Shown here one piece after another: positions 61,022-64,000 of a DNA stretch of 64,000 bases (the stretch's first letter is position 1; every line of letters begins with the position of its first letter). The notes beneath the pieces were generated by a model. That model was not told the origin of the DNA. It worked only from the letters and a program-made list of their open reading frames with translations, and did no database searches. The position numbers were made by a program, and so were the translations under genes. This DNA is from Sipunculus nudus (lineage: Eukaryota; Annelida; Sipuncula; Golfingiida; Sipunculidae), in NCBI GenBank assembly GCA_026874595.1, contig CM049318.1, forward strand, positions 35,361,956 through 35,425,955. The letters are read 5' to 3'.

Positions 61022-62347
61022 ATGCTGTTCCGTATCATCATGCTACGTTTCCATCTGCTGTATCTGTTGTTGTTCGTCACCACGTCTGCTGGCCGTCCAC
61101 ATCCAGCGTTCCGTTCTCTCGGGTTGTCGGTGACAAACGCTGAAGCCGGGCACGCGTGCAGTATCTTAGGAGGGGAGACGTGGGCCCTGCCTGTACCCGA
61201 CAATGTGTCAGACGCTGTAGCGTTTCATGAAAGACTGACTGCCTTTATGAGCAGCGCTGGTGTTACGGAATCATGGATCTCTCTGAAAGGGAAGATGCTC
61301 AAACAGTGGCGCGTGTCTGGCCGTTATCGTTTCTGCGGTACTATACGCCAGGTGTACAATATGCCGGGGAAACATTGCGCTCTGTTGAGACCTAGGGGGA
61401 ACACCCTCCTCCCCTTTTACTGCAATGGACGCGACGTTGACTTTGGTTATGTCTGCGAACTGCCTACCGCTACCGGGTGTCCTCTGTGGTTTTCAGGACA
61501 TTACTGTGAATGCAAACACCAGAACGGACCTTGCTACATATTCGGACCTGGTGTCGGCAGTTGGTTTGAGGCTAGGAATCTGTGTGTTAGCATAGGAGCG
61601 CGGTTGGCCTCGATCAAGAACGAAAAAGAGATAAAGGCATTGTCCAGAGTGCTCTACAAGTCTGTTTTAGCGCGTCACGTGTACTGGCTTGATGTTGTAG
61701 ACCACGTTTGGGAATACCATTTCTCAGGCAACCGGTCTGCTATTCCAGACATTTACTTTTGGTACAAAGACCAACCTAAGCCAAATGAAAACTGTGCCAT
61801 CGTCAGGAAATTCCCCAAAGGTTTCTTGTGGAAAGCTGTGCCGTGCCACAGCCGCCACCAGGTGATTTGTATGAACACCGTCGAACGGCACCAGAGCGTC
61901 GCGTCTGCGTACGACTTGTCTGTCAGCCCGGCTCAGGATACTGCCACCTCCTGGTACCCGCTCCGTATTCCTCATCAGCTGCACGTACATGCGTTTGCCG
62001 ATCCCTCAGGACTATCTGCACGTGATCCAGGTGTATGCAAAGACTCATACATGTCGTCAGGAGACGACTCTGAACCAGGCGCTCCGTATATACTATTTTC
62101 AGGCAGCAGCCCTGCACCTAGCACTGTTTCTTCTATATCCAACAACGCAAACAAAGACGGCTATGTTAATGTACGTTCGCTCACAAGTCCCAGTCCCATG
62201 ATACCCGTCGATCTACAGCCCGATATTTCCACAGTTGCTCCCACAAACGCAATGAGAAATCTGTCTGCCGGTTTTCGAAAGCCGTGTGCAGACACATTAC
62301 TGCTGCTGTCTATTGTCACCAATGCTTTAAACGTCTGCATACGTTAA
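61022..62347 (+). CDS. Secreted/membrane-anchored double C-type-lectin-like protein 2
   Basis: 441 residues. Signal peptide RIIMLRFHLLYLLLFVTTSAG. Two CTLDs homologous in order to those of 59565-60602: domain 1 with LSVTNAEAGHACSILGG, WISLKGK, HCALL, YVCEL; domain 2 with GPCYIFG, SWFEARNLCVSIGARLASI, YWLDVVDHVW, FWYKDQPKPNENCAIV, WKAVPC, VICM. Differs by an extra Cys pair between domains (HYCECKHQNGPC) and a long Ser/Thr/Pro stalk (about 290-420) before a hydrophobic C terminus (DTLLLLSIVTNALNV). Tandem duplicate of the preceding gene; the stalk suggests a surface receptor or shed decoy. Confidence 0.85.
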   Translation: MLFRIIMLRFHLLYLLLFVTTSAGRPHPAFRSLGLSVTNAEAGHACSILGGETWALPVPDNVSDAVAFHERLTAFMSSAGVTESWISLKGKMLKQWRVSGRYRFCGTIRQVYNMPGKHCALLRPRGNTLLPFYCNGRDVDFGYVCELPTATGCPLWFSGHYCECKHQNGPCYIFGPGVGSWFEARNLCVSIGARLASIKNEKEIKALSRVLYKSVLARHVYWLDVVDHVWEYHFSGNRSAIPDIYFWYKDQPKPNENCAIVRKFPKGFLWKAVPCHSRHQVICMNTVERHQSVASAYDLSVSPAQDTATSWYPLRIPHQLHVHAFADPSGLSARDPGVCKDSYMSSGDDSEPGAPYILFSGSSPAPSTVSSISNNANKDGYVNVRSLTSPSPMIPVDLQPDISTVAPTNAMRNLSAGFRKPCADTLLLLSIVTNALNVCIR

Positions 62348-62608
62348 GATTTGCTGCAGTCGAGGAGGATAAAATGGAACAAGGACCTTTCTGTCGCATT
62401 CGGACGACTAGCTCTGTATATACTTAGACCATTTATAGTATCATCAAGATGTTTTCTTTTGTACAGTTGTTAGTGTCATGCAGTTTGTGTGTTATGATAT
62501 ATATTTGGAATTGTACAGTGTTTCATACGTGTTAACCACCCCATTTATCTGTGTGGGTAGGGTAAGGCAAGGGTGACTGTATACATCGTGTGACGTGCAG
62601 CTTTATAC

Positions 62609-62614
62609 AATAAA
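62609..62614 (+). terminator. Poly(A) signal
   Basis: AATAAA followed by a GT/T-rich stretch (TTGTTTTGTTTTTATC), 262 bases after the stop of CTLD protein 2. Confidence 0.6.
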
Positions 62615-62719
62615 CACATTTGTATTATGTCAAGGTTTTGTTTTGTTTTTATCTCTCATGCTCAAACACGAAATGATTGTGAACCCACTTGTGAATGACT
62701 GTTTGTGAACCACAAAACC

Positions 62720-62725
62720 TTTATT
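62720..62725 (-). terminator. Poly(A) signal of the transposase gene
   Basis: TTTATT on the plus strand (AATAAA on minus), 121 bases beyond the transposase stop. The two convergent genes thus have separate signals about 105 bases apart. Confidence 0.55.
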
Positions 62726-62845
62726 CTTTTCTACCGCGACACAAATATTTTTGTTACGGTAGTTTCAACAGCATCACTTTACAAACACATAACACATCGG
62801 TTTGCATTATATACAAACATTCGATTTAACACAGGCCCTCCATGT

Positions 62846-64000
62846 TCACAGTGCGGGTGCGTACACCCTGGCGCATTGCTTCAACAGTTGGTCGGGTGAC
62901 AGGGCCCCTTCCTGGTATTGTGCCCACAGCTCGAACAAGCGACCTTGCATGTCCCTGTACAGTGACCGTTGGTAGCGGGCGACTTTATGTTCTGGCAACA
63001 GCTGCACCTGAACTCTTATGTTTAAGGCCTCCTCGTACAGGAGGGCTATCAACAGGTACAGAGAAATATTTGTCCTTTTCACCCGGCTTTGTATCCTGCG
63101 GTGCCACCCTTCACAGTCATTGTTGGTTCTCACGCTCTGCATGAATCCGGACCAGGCGGCGGGAGGCCACGTTGTAGAGTTTATCCACGTCTTCCGCACG
63201 TAGCGGGTCAACCTGCGCAGTGACTGTTTGAGTGTGGCGTTTTCCAGACGGTTGAAAGCCCCTGGTATCTCCGATGCTGGTAGGAAAGGCAGTGCTAGCA
63301 ACCGTCGGCATGTCTTGTGTACCAGGTTGTTGCGGGTGTAGGCCGACTGCAGGCCCAGGCTTTGCACATGCCTCCATACGGCTTGGGTCCAGTGGAAAGC
63401 GCATCCTTTTAACCGGACGCTCGGCATGACCTTCCTGACGGCGTTCCATACAGCCTTCTCGAAGTCCAGCATTATTTCTTGTACGCACGTGGTCGGGGGC
63501 AGCAACCCCATCAAGTGTTTGAAAACGTCAACGTAATCCTTTTCACGTTTCCCGGACATCAACACGAACACCAGTGGGACCTGTTTGTAAGTGTCGTTGC
63601 GGCGTATGAACACGTGCACGCTGTACAACTGGGTGAAAGGTTGTTTCACGAGCTTGAAGGTGCCGTCCATGTACCACCGTTTCGCTTTGGCGAGCAGTTG
63701 CAGCATGTTGCGTGTTGCAAACACGAGGTGCCTCTTGCCGTCGGTGTGTATGTCACCGTGCAGGAAATCTGTTGGGACGGCTCTTTCTTCCAAGTGGAAG
63801 TCGAGGTTCCTGGGGTGAGGAGGTCTCTTGTTCTGTCTGTGCCTGTTTGCTGCGCGTATCAGGTGTTTGGTTTTAGGTATGGCCGTGCAGATTTCGCCGG
63901 GTTTCAGGTCCCTGCGTAAAACCCCTTCCACCACCTCGCCTGCCGGCGCGAACAGGTCAGCTTCTGCCTTTTTCTTTATGCTCCACGATATCTCGGCAGC
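62846..64000 (-). CDS. MULE-type (Mutator-like) transposase, 5' end outside window
   Basis: At least 384 residues; the frame is open from the right edge of the window to TGA at 62846. The MULE catalytic core is intact: first Asp in RWYMDGTFK, second Asp in MLDFEKAVWNAV, the CAFHWTQAVWRHV segment, and the Glu in NNDCEGWHRR. The DNA-binding N terminus (often FLYWCH or WRKY-GCM1 in such proteins) must lie beyond the window. No terminal inverted repeat or target-site duplication could be identified inside the window. It could be a mobile element in a virus or mark adjoining host DNA; it could also be domesticated. Confidence 0.85.
   Translation of the reverse strand, partial: AAEISWSIKKKAEADLFAPAGEVVEGVLRRDLKPGEICTAIPKTKHLIRAANRHRQNKRPPHPRNLDFHLEERAVPTDFLHGDIHTDGKRHLVFATRNMLQLLAKAKRWYMDGTFKLVKQPFTQLYSVHVFIRRNDTYKQVPLVFVLMSGKREKDYVDVFKHLMGLLPPTTCVQEIMLDFEKAVWNAVRKVMPSVRLKGCAFHWTQAVWRHVQSLGLQSAYTRNNLVHKTCRRLLALPFLPASEIPGAFNRLENATLKQSLRRLTRYVRKTWINSTTWPPAAWSGFMQSVRTNNDCEGWHRRIQSRVKRTNISLYLLIALLYEEALNIRVQVQLLPEHKVARYQRSLYRDMQGRLFELWAQYQEGALSPDQLLKQCARVYAPAL

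Noticed and set aside
1-64000. Herpesvirus, nimavirus or poxvirus hallmark genes (polymerase, terminase, major capsid)
   Set aside because: None found in any frame by eye; family assignment is therefore withheld.

Overview
The window looks like part of a large, nucleus-replicating double-stranded DNA virus of an invertebrate animal, or an endogenised copy of one. Compact, mostly single-ORF genes lie on both strands, with TATA boxes, AATAAA signals, eukaryotic splice sites, eukaryotic-type tRNA genes, tandemly duplicated gene families and very large repeats. A host locus carrying virus-like gene families cannot be excluded: one inhibitor-of-apoptosis gene has five phase-consistent exons, and a Mutator-like transposase runs off the right end. 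No polymerase, terminase, capsid or other hallmark gene is visible, so I do not assign a virus family.

Layout. 0-1.6 kb: two secreted fibronectin-III-type proteins, one cut by the window edge. 3-8 kb: a helical protein, a four-unit palindromic repeat, a Cys-rich protein with a paralogue at 34.6 kb, and a retropepsin-like gene with a broken copy. 8.4-11 kb: a RING protein with possible tandem death-effector domains and a small basic protein. 11.9 kb: tRNA-Arg(CCG). 12.3-21.9 kb, minus strand: a Cys-rich protein, a double-CARD locus split between frames, a four-member acidic/basic paralogue family with progressive decay, two small helical proteins and a proline-rich protein. 23.2-25 kb: a two-exon gene of unknown function behind a recurring promoter type. 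25-33.6 kb: gene-poor and repeat-rich.

33.7-47.6 kb is an apoptosis and innate-signalling island: a RING-like mini-protein, a spliced BIR-BIR-UBA-RING IAP, a long CARD protein, a CARD-RING protein, three tandem CARD-only genes, a fourth CARD-only gene, and a frameshifted CARD-CARD-RING gene. 48.5-50.9 kb holds a 794-residue protein. 51.7-56.2 kb is a giant inverted repeat built on 17 copies of a 105-106 bp palindromic unit, with an odd tRNA in its left arm and three 279-bp repeats at its right end. 57-58.6 kb has a protein of unknown function and a double-CARD protein. 59.5-62.4 kb has two secreted double C-type-lectin-like proteins. 62.8 kb to the end is the MULE transposase.

Taken together, at least 12 CARD-like domains in ten reading frames, possible DEDs, BIRs and several RING ligase domains suggest a programme aimed at caspase-recruitment and ubiquitin signalling, alongside secreted or surface proteins that may act outside the cell. 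Functions are inferred from sequence patterns read by eye; no database search was run.
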